The position numbers and the translations under genes were made by a program. Below are positions 9,952-17,730 of a DNA stretch of 64,000 bases, one piece after another (position 1 is the stretch's first letter; every line of letters starts with the position of its first letter). Under the pieces are notes generated by a model that ran no database searches, had not been told where the DNA came from, and saw nothing but the letters and a program-made list of their open reading frames with translations. Origin of the DNA: Solirubrobacter ginsenosidimutans (GTDB lineage: Bacteria > Actinomycetota > Thermoleophilia > Solirubrobacterales > Solirubrobacteraceae); assembly GCF_027587205.1 (NCBI RefSeq), contig NZ_JAPDOD010000003.1, positions 186,001 to 250,000 of the forward strand, read 5' to 3'.

Positions 9952-10671
9952 GTGTCTCCTCTTACGGTTGTGACCGGCGGGAGCCGCGGCATCGGTGCCG
10001 CGATCTGCCGGCGGCTGGGCGCCGACGGCCACGACGTCGTCTTCTCCTACCGGGCCGCGGCCGCCCGCGCTCGCGAAACGGTGGAGGCGGTGCGCGCCTG
10101 CGGAGTGCGGTGCGAGGCGGTGCCGGCCGACGTTGCGGACGAGGACGGCGTCGACGCGCTGTTCGCCGCCGCCGCGTCGCTCGGCGCGGTCACCGGCCTG
10201 GTCAACAACGCCGGCATCACCGGCCCGGTCGGGCGTCTGGTCGAGGTCGACGTCTCCGAGTTCCCGCGGCTGTTCGCGGTCAACATCGGCGGCGTCCTGT
10301 TGTGCTGCCGGCGCGCCGCGCAGGTCATGGCGCCGGGCGGCGCGATCGTGAACCTCTCCTCGGGCGCCGCGACCCTGGGCGGCCCGTTCGAGTACGTCCA
10401 CTACGCGGGGACGAAGGCGGCGGTCGACGCGATCACGATCGGCCTCTCCAAAGAGCTCGGCCCGGACGGCATCCGCGTCAACGCCGTCGCCCCGGGGGCG
10501 ATTTGGACGGAGATCCACGCCGACCCGGATCGGCCGGCGCGGGTGGGTGCGCAGACGCCGCTGGGGCGGGCGGGTGAGGCGTCGGAGATCGCGGGCGCCG
10601 TCGCCTGGTTGCTGAGCGAGGACGCCTCCTACACGACGGGCGCGATCCTGCGGGTGGCCGGCGGACGCTAG
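9952..10671 (+). CDS. SDR-family NAD(P)-dependent oxidoreductase
   Basis: Classical short-chain dehydrogenase of 239 aa. The cofactor loop TGGSRGIGAA is at the N-terminus, followed by NNAG, the catalytic Ser (NLSSGAA), YxxxK (YVHYAGTKAA) and the DGIRVNAVAPG segment. Start GTG 9952 is preferred over GTG 9895 because the latter lies in front of the terminator stem and would add a non-homologous 19-residue extension. It ends with the usual SDR tail (TTGAILRVAGG). The substrate is unknown; relatives reduce 3-oxoacyl or sugar carbonyls. It stands alone between the sugar cluster and a toxin-antitoxin pair. Confidence 0.88.
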   Translation: MSPLTVVTGGSRGIGAAICRRLGADGHDVVFSYRAAAARARETVEAVRACGVRCEAVPADVADEDGVDALFAAAASLGAVTGLVNNAGITGPVGRLVEVDVSEFPRLFAVNIGGVLLCCRRAAQVMAPGGAIVNLSSGAATLGGPFEYVHYAGTKAAVDAITIGLSKELGPDGIRVNAVAPGAIWTEIHADPDRPARVGAQTPLGRAGEASEIAGAVAWLLSEDASYTTGAILRVAGGR

Positions 10672-10677
10672 GAGTCT

Positions 10678-10826
10678 GTTGAGGAATGGTCGGTCCGACC
10701 GATGTGGTGCAGCCGCCAGTGCCTCGGGCCGCCCGCGCTCGCGATGCGTGCCTCTGGCACGTGAGCAGCGTGGGTGGTTCGAGGCGCCGCGGATGTGCCG
10801 CAGCGGGCGCACCGGGATTCCTCAAC
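10678..10826. repeat. 149-bp segment bounded by 10-bp inverted repeats
   Basis: GTTGAGGAAT at 10678-10687 is matched by its reverse complement ATTCCTCAAC at 10817-10826, and an internal near-palindrome (ggtcggtccgacc) starts at 10688. The segment fills the gap between two convergent genes. It could be a small degenerate element or a long-loop transcription-end structure; no ORF in it looks real. Confidence 0.35.
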
Positions 10827-10832
10827 CGGCTC

Positions 10833-11285
10833 CTAGAGCGAGCCGCGCGGGGCGAGCCAGACGCTCTCGAACACGAGGTCGGTGCGGTCGGCGAGCAGGT
10901 CGTAGTCGTGGTCGTAGTGCAGGATGCCGAGGCCGTGGTGGTCGGCGAGGGCGGCGACGAGGAGGTCGACCGGCGGGAGGCGGTGGTGACCGACGCGGGC
11001 GAGCTGGCGCTGGGCGTCGACGGCGCGGCGTTCCACGGCGTCGTCGATCGCGAAGTGGGGGATGGCGCGCAGTTCGTCGAGGAGCTCGGCGTGGTCGCGC
11101 GCGTGGCGTGCGGAGTATCCGGCCTCGAGGAGGAACGGGAGGCAGGTGGCGATCAGGCCGTCTTCGAGCGCGTCGGCGACCTCGCTCGAGCGGGTGTGGG
11201 AGAGGCCTGGCGCGGCGAGGCGGGCCCAGGCGGAGTTGTCGAGCAGGACCGGGGCGGAGAGGCCGCGCGGCGGCCCCTCAGGCAC
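10833..11285 (-). CDS. PIN-domain ribonuclease toxin (VapC-like)
   Basis: A 150-aa PIN domain. The acidic metal-binding residues expected for the family are visible: Asp in VLLDNSAWAR near residue 16, Glu in LPFLLEAGYS, Asp in PPVDLLVAALAD, and the terminal HYDHDYDLLA. PIN toxins cut RNA when their antitoxin is degraded. It starts at GTG 11285, 24 nt after the stop of the antitoxin-like gene at 11310, in the usual antitoxin-first order. The pair is flanked by hairpins and lies between unrelated genes, as mobile toxin-antitoxin modules often do. Confidence 0.85.
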   Translation of the reverse strand: MPEGPPRGLSAPVLLDNSAWARLAAPGLSHTRSSEVADALEDGLIATCLPFLLEAGYSARHARDHAELLDELRAIPHFAIDDAVERRAVDAQRQLARVGHHRLPPVDLLVAALADHHGLGILHYDHDYDLLADRTDLVFESVWLAPRGSL

Positions 11286-11309
11286 GGCGGGCGGGCCGCC
11301 GCGTGCGGG

Positions 11310-11639
11310 TCACGCTCGCGCCCAGCCTTGCCGGCGGACGTCGTCCGCGGCGTCGGGGTCGAGCGGGAGATCTCGTCTGCGGATGCGGTCGGCGAGGCGG
11401 GTGCGGCGGACGGCGACGCCCTCGCGTTCGGCGCGCAGGCGGGCGAGCTTCTCCTGGGCGCCGAGGATCAGCAGCTCGGAGAACTCGATCCGGTTATCGC
11501 CCAGCTCATCGCGCAGCTCGTCAAGCGCCGCGCGGACGGGCGGCGTCTCGGTGATGGCGTGGCGTGGGTGCTTGGTCGGGATGCGGCCAAGTGTAACACC
11601 GGTGTGGCACCAGCGGGAGGCAAGTCCCGCCGGTGCCAC
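11310..11639 (-). CDS. Antitoxin of the PIN module; start codon uncertain
   Basis: The conserved part reads PTKHPRHAITETPPVRAALD and continues into a helical DELGDN...LLILGAQEKLARLR region, typical of short ribbon- or helix-type antitoxins found before PIN toxins in actinobacteria. The only canonical in-frame start is GTG 11639, but that puts the first 20 residues across a strong hairpin (11606-11637) that looks like the terminator of the upstream gene. Family members usually begin MPTKHPR. Here the Met position is Ile, codon ATC at 11580-11582, so either ATC is used as a start or the gene has lost its start. Confidence 0.7.
   Translation of the reverse strand: MAPAGLASRWCHTGVTLGRIPTKHPRHAITETPPVRAALDELRDELGDNRIEFSELLILGAQEKLARLRAEREGVAVRRTRLADRIRRRDLPLDPDAADDVRRQGWARA
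11596..11605. promoter_or_regulatory. Candidate operator for the antitoxin operon
   Basis: A perfect 10-bp palindrome (acaccggtgt) lies 14 nt upstream of the conserved antitoxin start. Toxin-antitoxin operons are commonly autoregulated through such palindromes; the role here is inferred from position only. Confidence 0.4.
11606..11637 (-). terminator. Hairpin terminator of the TIM-barrel gene
   Basis: Arms ggcaccagcggga and tcccgccggtgcc pair at 12 of 13 positions around a 6-nt loop (ggcaag). It begins 14 nt after the stop of the minus-strand gene that ends at 11651. No U-tract follows. Confidence 0.65.
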
Positions 11640-11650
11640 GCGGCGAGTCT

Positions 11651-13519
11651 CTAAGGCGCCGTGGTGGACAACGTGAAGGTCAAGGTCTTCCCGTAGATTC
11701 CTGACCGCAGGACGTCAGCGGCGTTGATTTGCTGACGGAAGCCGAGCGTCACCGGGTCGCCGTTGACGGGGCCTGCGTAGGTGAGCAGGTTCGTCGCCGT
11801 GCCGGTGGTCTCCGCCAGTGGCACGAACGCCTGGGTCGGGTTGGTCAGGTTGACCGCCCGCACGTTGAGCGGCTGCGGCAGCGAGAACGCGCCGTTGACC
11901 AGGTGGCCGGGAGCCGTGGTGCTCGCGTCGCTGACCGAGAGCACCGCGTCGCCGGCCGTCGACGTCACGCTGGCGGCAGCCGCGGCCTCGTAGGCCTTGG
12001 CGACCGTGGGAGCGAACGTGCCGAAGCTCGGCGCGGCGCTCAACACGTTCAGCGCGAGCATGCTCGGGACGTTGCCGCCGACGGTGGTCAGCGCGTCGCT
12101 GGTGCTCTTCGCCGCCAGCAGGACCCGGTCCATCGCGTCGTCGGAGTTCGACGTGAACTGCAGGCGCGCGACCGACGTGTAGTTCGTGCGCGTCGGCTTG
12201 AAGCCGACGTTGACGACGCACGTCGCACCGGGCGCGACGGGCGTGCCGATGCAGGTGTTGCTGACGACCGCGAAGTCGCCCGCGGTCGCCGTGCCGCCGT
12301 CGTCGGCGTTGGCCGCGGTGGTGATCGCGGTGATGCTCAGCGGCGCGTCGCCGTCGTTGGTCACCGTGACCGGGACGGCGTTGGACGCCGCGGGCGTGCC
12401 GGCGGCGACCGAGGCGAACGTCGGCGGGTAGGCGTAGAGCACCGGCGCCGGGTCGCTCTTGAGCTTCGCCGCGCTGTTGACGGTGTTCGTGAACGGACTG
12501 AAGTTCGTCGGGCCGCCGATCGCGACCGGGTCGCGCTCGGAGAGGTAGTACTTCACGCGGTTCTTGGCGGCGACGAACATCGGGGCGAAGTTGACCTCGC
12601 CGGAGCCCAGCTCACGCTGGTCTGCGTCCCCGCAGGTGGGGCGGATGCCGACGATGTCCTTGACGTGGAAGGAGACGATCCGCATCTGGAACTTGTTGAT
12701 CACGCGGGTCACGTCGGCCTGCGCGGTGGAGGTGTCGGGCGGCGAGCCGTACGCGAGGCCACAGACCGCCCAGCCGATGTCGATCTGGGCTGAGACCCAG
12801 CGCGCGTCGGTGCGCTCCATGATGATCTCCCACGCGCTCTTGAGGACGCCGTTGTCCAGGTAGCGCGTGTTGAACTCCTGCTGGTGGTTGTGGAAGTACG
12901 CCGGCCCGAGTCCGGCCTCCACCGAGCGCTTGCCGAGCCGGTTGAGCAGCTGGGCCGTGTTCAGCACCGCCTGGTAGCTGTTGAAGGCACCGTTGCCACC
13001 CGGGAACCCGGCCTCGCCGATGTGGTCCTGGCCGAGGATCTTGGAGGCGATGATCTGGTTGTCCCAGTTGGCCTCGGTGAGGTTGCCGTGGCGACCGGGG
13101 AAGCGGATGCCGTACTTGTCGCCCAGCGCGCGCAGTGCCTGCAGCCCCGCGACGTTGACCGGCGTCGACGCGTTCGTGCCCGGGAACGGATTGCCCGGGT
13201 AGCCGTAGAGCTCGACGTGCTTGATGCCGTTCGCCTGCAGGTACGCGAACAGGCGCTCGAGGCGGGCCGGGGTCGTCGTCGGCGCCGGCGGCGCGATGCA
13301 GTGCGGCGTCGGCTCTGCCGGGGGAGCGGGACAGGTGATCTCACCCGCGCCGCTGGAGAGGTAGCCGCTGAAGTTGTAGAGCTGGATGCCGCTCTGTCCC
13401 GCGGGCGCGCCTGCGCCCAGGCTCGCCGGCCGTTGCGCCTGGGCGCCGGCGGCACATGTCAGGAACGCGGCCGTCCCCACGACTGCAGCTGCGGCGCGGA
13501 CCATCGCCAGACACTTCAA
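11651..13519 (-). CDS. Secreted xylose-isomerase-like TIM-barrel protein with C-terminal surface module
   Basis: The start is TTG 13519: GGAGGAGGGG lies 6 nt upstream and the product opens MKCLAMVRAAAAVVGTAAFL, a signal peptide. The first half (about residues 35-320) is a sugar phosphate isomerase/epimerase-type barrel; candidate metal ligands are in AYFHNHQQE, QIDIGWAV, SFHVKD and LSERDP. A HYDIN/ASPM-like Ig segment follows (VTNDGDAPLSITAI, CVVNVGFKPT). The final 143 residues are a module shared with the two amidase genes at 28553 and 35953, ending KTLTFTLSTTAP at the stop. An extracytoplasmic isomerase fits the nearby ThuA/DUF1080 genes, which suggests work on keto-sugars. The substrate is unknown. 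Confidence 0.82.
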   Translation of the reverse strand: MKCLAMVRAAAAVVGTAAFLTCAAGAQAQRPASLGAGAPAGQSGIQLYNFSGYLSSGAGEITCPAPPAEPTPHCIAPPAPTTTPARLERLFAYLQANGIKHVELYGYPGNPFPGTNASTPVNVAGLQALRALGDKYGIRFPGRHGNLTEANWDNQIIASKILGQDHIGEAGFPGGNGAFNSYQAVLNTAQLLNRLGKRSVEAGLGPAYFHNHQQEFNTRYLDNGVLKSAWEIIMERTDARWVSAQIDIGWAVCGLAYGSPPDTSTAQADVTRVINKFQMRIVSFHVKDIVGIRPTCGDADQRELGSGEVNFAPMFVAAKNRVKYYLSERDPVAIGGPTNFSPFTNTVNSAAKLKSDPAPVLYAYPPTFASVAAGTPAASNAVPVTVTNDGDAPLSITAITTAANADDGGTATAGDFAVVSNTCIGTPVAPGATCVVNVGFKPTRTNYTSVARLQFTSNSDDAMDRVLLAAKSTSDALTTVGGNVPSMLALNVLSAAPSFGTFAPTVAKAYEAAAAASVTSTAGDAVLSVSDASTTAPGHLVNGAFSLPQPLNVRAVNLTNPTQAFVPLAETTGTATNLLTYAGPVNGDPVTLGFRQQINAADVLRSGIYGKTLTFTLSTTAP

Positions 13520-13696
13520 AGTTTGCCCCTCCTCCATCACTGGCGCATTCGATGGGAGTACCGCTTCAGACCCGCGCCCAAGCTATTTACCTCTCATGCA
13601 AAAGTCAACGAGTTCTCATGTTTCTCCGTCATAACTCGACGCGCACGCCCCGAGTTTTCGTCTCGGGCTGCGCGGAAAGGCTCTGAGATCCCGCGT

Positions 13697-14761
13697 ATGC
13701 CCTGCTTCATCGCGCCCCCGGACCTGCTCGCCTACGTCATCGAGCGCGGGGACCCGCCGGAGCGCGAGGCGGCCCTGCGGACGATCGCGGCCTCGGCCGC
13801 GCTGCGCGCCCAGCGCCAGCTCGTCGGCACCCTGATGCGCACGCTCGACGTCGACGCCGGCCAGCTGAACCTCGTCCCGACGGCGGCCACGGGCCAGCGG
13901 ACGGTCTATGACTCAGAGCACGGCGGGCGCACATCGCTCCCGGGCAAGCTCGTCCGCTCCGAGGGCGATCCGCCGTCCAGCGACGCGGCGGTCAATGAGG
14001 CCTACGACGGCGCTGGTGCGACGTCCGCGTTCTACCGCGACGCCTACGGCCGCAACAGCATCGACGGCCAGGGCCTCGAGCTCGTCTCGTCGGTCCATTA
14101 CGGGGTCCGCTACGAGAACGCGTTCTGGAACGGCGTGCAGATGGTCTACGGCGACGGCGGCGGCCAGCTGTTCAACCCGGGCGCCTTCACGCACGCGCTC
14201 GACGTCATCGCCCACGAGCTCACCCACGGCGTCACGCAGTACACGGCGGGGCTCGAATACAGCCTGCAGCCGGGCGCGCTGAACGAGAGCTTCTCCGACG
14301 TCTTCGGCGTTCTGGCCAAGCAGTACGCCGCCAGGGTCGAGGCCGACGAGGCGGAGGAGAAGTGGTTGATCGGCGCGGGTGCGCTGGTGCCGAAGTGGGG
14401 TCGCGCGCTGCGCTCGATGAAGGCGCCGGGCACCGCTTGGCAGGGCGATCAGCAGCCCGCCACGATGGACGGCTACGTGGATCTGCCCGACGACAACGAT
14501 CCCAGCAACGACAATGGCGGGGTGCACATCAACTCGGGCATCCCGAACCACGCCTTCTATCTGGCCGCGACCGCGGTCGGCGGGTTCGCGTGGGAGACGG
14601 TCGGCCGGGTCTGGTACGTCACGCTCACCGACCGCCTGGATTCGACCGCGCAGTTCGCCGATGCCGCGACCGCGACCGTCGAGGTGGCGCGCGAGTTGTT
14701 CGGCGACGGCATCGAGCGGGCGGTCACGGACGCGTGGACCGAGGTGGGTGTCCTGTCGTGA
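13697..14761 (+). CDS. Protealysin-like M4 metallopeptidase
   Basis: 354 aa with the thermolysin-family zinc site HELTHG near residue 173, the third ligand in ALNESFSDVFG, and the catalytic His region HINSGIPNHAFY. There is no signal peptide. The short N-terminus with FIAPPDLL resembles the PPL-type propeptide of protealysins, which mature by autocleavage and lack a classical leader. ATG 13697 is chosen because the homology begins exactly there; the frame is open far upstream but meaningless. The gene overlaps the next one by 4 nt (GTGA), which encodes a matching inhibitor. Confidence 0.9.
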   Translation: MPCFIAPPDLLAYVIERGDPPEREAALRTIAASAALRAQRQLVGTLMRTLDVDAGQLNLVPTAATGQRTVYDSEHGGRTSLPGKLVRSEGDPPSSDAAVNEAYDGAGATSAFYRDAYGRNSIDGQGLELVSSVHYGVRYENAFWNGVQMVYGDGGGQLFNPGAFTHALDVIAHELTHGVTQYTAGLEYSLQPGALNESFSDVFGVLAKQYAARVEADEAEEKWLIGAGALVPKWGRALRSMKAPGTAWQGDQQPATMDGYVDLPDDNDPSNDNGGVHINSGIPNHAFYLAATAVGGFAWETVGRVWYVTLTDRLDSTAQFADAATATVEVARELFGDGIERAVTDAWTEVGVLS

Positions 14762-15054
14762 ACGTCTCGATCATCCGCGGCGGCGGGATGGCGGGCATCG
14801 CCACGCGGACCCAGCTCGCCTCCGAGGAGCTGCCGCCCGCGGAGAGCCGGCGGCTCGAGCAACTCGCGGCGGCCGCGGTCACACCCGCCTTGGCCGACAC
14901 CGGCGTGAGCCACCCGGACGAGACGCTCTACAAGGTGGTCGTCGACGGTGTCACCACCACCCACACCGAGACGACCCTCCCGGAGCCGGTGCGCGCGCTG
15001 ATCGACTTCGTCAGCGAGCGCCCGGAGCGCCGCGACGGTTTGCTCCGGGGGTAG
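14758..15054 (+). CDS. Emfourin-like inhibitor of the M4 peptidase
   Basis: A 98-aa product starting at GTG 14758, overlapping the peptidase stop. Its pattern (VNVSIIRGGGMAG, an acidic helix, LYKVVVDG, a strand with alternating Thr/His, then LPEPVRALIDFV) matches emfourins, slow-binding inhibitors encoded directly after protealysin genes in several bacteria. Translational coupling would keep the cytoplasmic peptidase in check. It has no signal peptide, consistent with acting inside the cell on the immature or mature enzyme. Confidence 0.8.
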   Translation: MNVSIIRGGGMAGIATRTQLASEELPPAESRRLEQLAAAAVTPALADTGVSHPDETLYKVVVDGVTTTHTETTLPEPVRALIDFVSERPERRDGLLRG

Positions 15055-15317
15055 GGACGAATGTCGACCGCGCCGGGACACCGTCCGGAGACAGAAAGGG
15101 CGTTCTCACGCGCGCCGATCACCCCGCCCACGGCAAACGTGACAGGTGGGATGGTGAGCGAGCGTCGACTTTCGTGAGCAGAGCGCGAGAAACGCGACGC
15201 TCGCGTCGCGAGCGCGAACCTGATCGAGCACACGTCTGACTCGTAAACGGGCACGGTCGACCACGGCGACCGGGCCCACGCGTGCGCGGGACACACTTTC
15301 GGTCTCCGTGGCCCGTA

Positions 15318-16121
15318 CTAGGTCTCCAAGGGCCGGTCGGGGTCGCGGCTCCAGAGCGACCACGAGCCCGGGAACAGCCGGCCGAGGCCGAGGCCCGCGT
15401 GCTCGAGCGCCAGGAGGTTGTGGCAGGCGGTGACCCCGGAGCCGCAGTAGGAGATCACCGGCTCGTTGCCGGTGATGCCGGCCTCGCCGAACTTGGCTCG
15501 CAGCTCCTCGGCGGGGAGGAAGCGCCCGTCGGCGGTGAGGTTCTCGCGGCACGGCACGCTGTGGGCGCCGGGGATGTGGCCGAAGCGCGGGTCCAGGTCG
15601 TCCGCGCCGCCCTCGAAGCGCTCGCGCTGGCGCGCGTCGATCACCACGTTGGCGCCGGTGTCGGCGGCCTCGTCGATCGACGCCAAGCGCTCGGCGGGCC
15701 ACTGGCGCGCGGTGAAGGTCGCGGGCGCGCGGGAGGGCGCGTCCGTCTCCAGCGCTCCGTCCCAGGCCTGGATCCCGCCGTCGAGCAGCGCCGCTTCGTG
15801 ACCGGTGACCCGCAGCATCCACACCAGCCGCGCGGCCATCGTCCCGCCCGCGTCGTCATAGGCGACGACCACGTCGTCGTCGCCGATCCCGAGCGATGCC
15901 ATGGCGGCGGCGAACGCCGCGGGCGAAGGCAGCGGGTGGCGGCCGCCGAGGTTGGGATCGAGATGGTCGGCGAGTTGCTCGTCGAGCGAGACGAACACGG
16001 CACCGGGCAGGTGACCGGCGTCGTAGGCGTCACGGCCGCGGCGCCCATCGAGGTAGGAGCGGACGTCCGCCAGGACGAACCCGGGGCGCAGGTCGGCGAC
16101 GTCGATGACGGGAGCGATCAC
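15318..16121 (-). CDS. sseA: Thiosulfate/3-mercaptopyruvate sulfurtransferase (two rhodanese domains)
   Basis: From GTG 16121 the product is 267 aa with tandem rhodanese domains. The first has the inactive-type loop (VVAYDDAGGTMAARL); the second holds the active-site cysteine in SYCGSGVTACH, a loop typical of mercaptopyruvate/thiosulfate sulfurtransferases. It moves sulfane sulfur to thiol acceptors or cyanide. The frame continues upstream to ATG 16307, but a terminator-like stem (16145-16167) falls in that extension, so the shorter start is preferred. The 263 bp beyond its stop, up to the emfourin gene, hold no recognisable gene. Confidence 0.88.
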   Translation of the reverse strand: MIAPVIDVADLRPGFVLADVRSYLDGRRGRDAYDAGHLPGAVFVSLDEQLADHLDPNLGGRHPLPSPAAFAAAMASLGIGDDDVVVAYDDAGGTMAARLVWMLRVTGHEAALLDGGIQAWDGALETDAPSRAPATFTARQWPAERLASIDEAADTGANVVIDARQRERFEGGADDLDPRFGHIPGAHSVPCRENLTADGRFLPAEELRAKFGEAGITGNEPVISYCGSGVTACHNLLALEHAGLGLGRLFPGSWSLWSRDPDRPLET

Positions 16122-16144
16122 CCGGGCCAAACTACAACGTCCCG

Positions 16145-16167
16145 CCGCCCCGGCCGGGCCGGGGCGG
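16145..16167 (-). terminator. Palindromic hairpin downstream of the sigma-factor gene
   Basis: Arms ccgccccggcc and ggccggggcgg pair perfectly over 11 bp around one base; in RNA the loop would open to about 5 nt. It lies between the sigma-factor stop (16304) and the sulfurtransferase start (16121), on the transcript reading leftward. Confidence 0.55.
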
Positions 16168-16303
16168 CGAATCGACGTCGGGGTACGGTCCCGAAGCGCA
16201 TAGCGGAAGGCCGGGTCGTCGACGTCGAGCTCGTCGTCGTAGACGATCTCGAGACGGACTTCGACGGGGCGCGGCGGCCACGGCCCGTGTTCGAACGTCT
16301 CGT

Positions 16304-16861
16304 TCATGCCGCGAGCGCCGCGGCCAGCTCGGGGTCGCGACGCAGCCGCTCCAGCGAGCGCGCGCGGATCGGCCCGATGCTCCCCACCGGCATCGCGAGC
16401 ACCCGCCCGATCTCCTCGTAGGTCGGCGGCGGCTCGGCGATCAGCAGCCGCATCAACGTGGCGTGCCGTTCCGGGAGCTTGCCCAGCGCGGTCCGCAGCG
16501 CGGCCCGGCGCTCCTCGAGCAGGACCGGCGGCGGCACCGCCGGCGCAGGCGCCTCAGGGAGCTGCTGGTGCTCGGTGGCGAACTCGCAGCGGGCGGCTTC
16601 GAGCAGCCGCAGGCTCTCGCGCCGCGCGGTCGTCTCCAGCCACGCGCCGAGCGCCTTCGGCTCGCGGATCGCGCCGCAGTTGACGAACAGCCGCAGCCAC
16701 GTGTTCTGGGCCACGTCCTCGACGTCGTGCGCGGCCAGCCGGTGCCGGCGGGCGACGGCGCGCACGCGGGCGCCGTAGCGCTCGCGGACCGCGGCCCAGG
16801 CCTGGGGCTCGCCGCGGCTGACGGCGGCGAGTGCGAGAGCGGGGGAGTGCGGGGAGGTCAT
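16304..16861 (-). CDS. RNA polymerase sigma-70 family factor (ECF-like)
   Basis: 185 aa from ATG 16861, which begins MTSPHSPALALAAV. Region 2 is visible as the helix ending VEDVAQNTWLRLF, and region 4 as LGKLPERHATLMRLL followed by the recognition helix TYEEIGRVLAMPVGSIGPI. The spacer between the regions is Pro-rich. Two-region factors of this size direct RNA polymerase to a small set of stress or envelope promoters. No anti-sigma gene adjoins it: the upstream neighbour is an FHA-type regulator, and downstream the frame opening at ATG 16307 overlaps its stop by 4 nt. Confidence 0.85.
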   Translation of the reverse strand: MTSPHSPALALAAVSRGEPQAWAAVRERYGARVRAVARRHRLAAHDVEDVAQNTWLRLFVNCGAIREPKALGAWLETTARRESLRLLEAARCEFATEHQQLPEAPAPAVPPPVLLEERRAALRTALGKLPERHATLMRLLIAEPPPTYEEIGRVLAMPVGSIGPIRARSLERLRRDPELAAALAA

Positions 16862-16991
16862 ACCGCCGAGCCTCCGCTCCCGCGCGCCGCGCAAACAGTC
16901 CGCCTGGGGGCCGTTCGCGCTCCCCCGAGACGTGGTCGAGGTGGCGATCCGCGCCCCTAGGGGGAGGCGGAGGGTGAGCCGCGATCCCCCT

Positions 16992-17669
16992 CTACAAGTC
17001 GCGCGCGGTGACGGCGCCCTCTTCGAGCGCCTTCCACGCGAGGGCAGTGCGCTTGGAATTCTGCGGCAGCGCGTCGACGCCGAAGATCTCCGACAGCCGG
17101 CGCAGGTGCGTCTTGACCGCGTCGATGCTGACCGAGAGCTCCTCGGCGATCTTCTTGTTCGTGGCCGGCGAGGCGTGCGGCGAGTCCTTCAGCGGCCGGC
17201 AGAGCGCCACGAGCACGTTGCGCTGGGCCGGGGTGAAGCGCCGCGAGGCGGGCGCGTCCAGTGGCGCGTTGACCGTCTCCGTCCGCTCGCCCGCCGACGG
17301 GTTGCGATAGAGGATCGTCACGCCGCCGCACGCGACGGTGTCGCCGTCCGCGAGCCGCCGGCGCGCCAGCAGGCGTGCGCCGTTGACGTAGGTTCCGTTG
17401 CGCGAGAGCCCGTCGTCGACGATCGTCCACTCGCCGCCCACCCGCTCCAGCAGGGCGTGCACGCGCGAGACCTTCGCGTCCCAGTCGAGCCGGATGCCGC
17501 CGTCGGGCTCACGGCCGATCGGGACCGGGCCGGCGTCGCCGGGCAGCGCGACGACCTGCTGGACGCCTGCGTCGTTGCGGAAGAGCACGAACGGCTGACC
17601 GCTGAGCTCCGCCTCGCGGCGTGCCACGAGCTCGGCCACCGAGGCGACCTGGAAGGCGGGAGACCCCAC
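16992..17669 (-). CDS. FHA-domain protein with C-terminal winged/LuxR-like HTH
   Basis: 225 aa from GTG 17669. An FHA domain occupies about residues 45-115 (VPIGREPDGGIRL, VSRVHALLER, DDGLSRNGTYVNG), with the Arg, Ser and Asn residues that bind phosphothreonine peptides. The C-terminal part (LCRPLKDSPHASPATNKKIA, LSVSIDAVKTHLRRL) is a helix-turn-helix. Such proteins link Ser/Thr kinase signalling to transcription. A large kinase gene ends 2.2 kb away at 19916 and could be a partner, which is inference. The gene diverges from the S41 peptidase gene, with 61 bp between the starts. Confidence 0.82.
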   Translation of the reverse strand: MGSPAFQVASVAELVARREAELSGQPFVLFRNDAGVQQVVALPGDAGPVPIGREPDGGIRLDWDAKVSRVHALLERVGGEWTIVDDGLSRNGTYVNGARLLARRRLADGDTVACGGVTILYRNPSAGERTETVNAPLDAPASRRFTPAQRNVLVALCRPLKDSPHASPATNKKIAEELSVSIDAVKTHLRRLSEIFGVDALPQNSKRTALAWKALEEGAVTARDL

Positions 17670-17730
17670 CGGCCGATCGTATTCGGCGCTCTCGCACGCG
17701 TAAAGCCCCGGATCGGTTAGCGTCGCGCCT

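Noticed and set aside
16954..16963. Palindrome cccctagggg upstream of the sigma-factor gene
   Set aside because: Short and GC-rich; no second copy and no promoter spacing that would support an operator.
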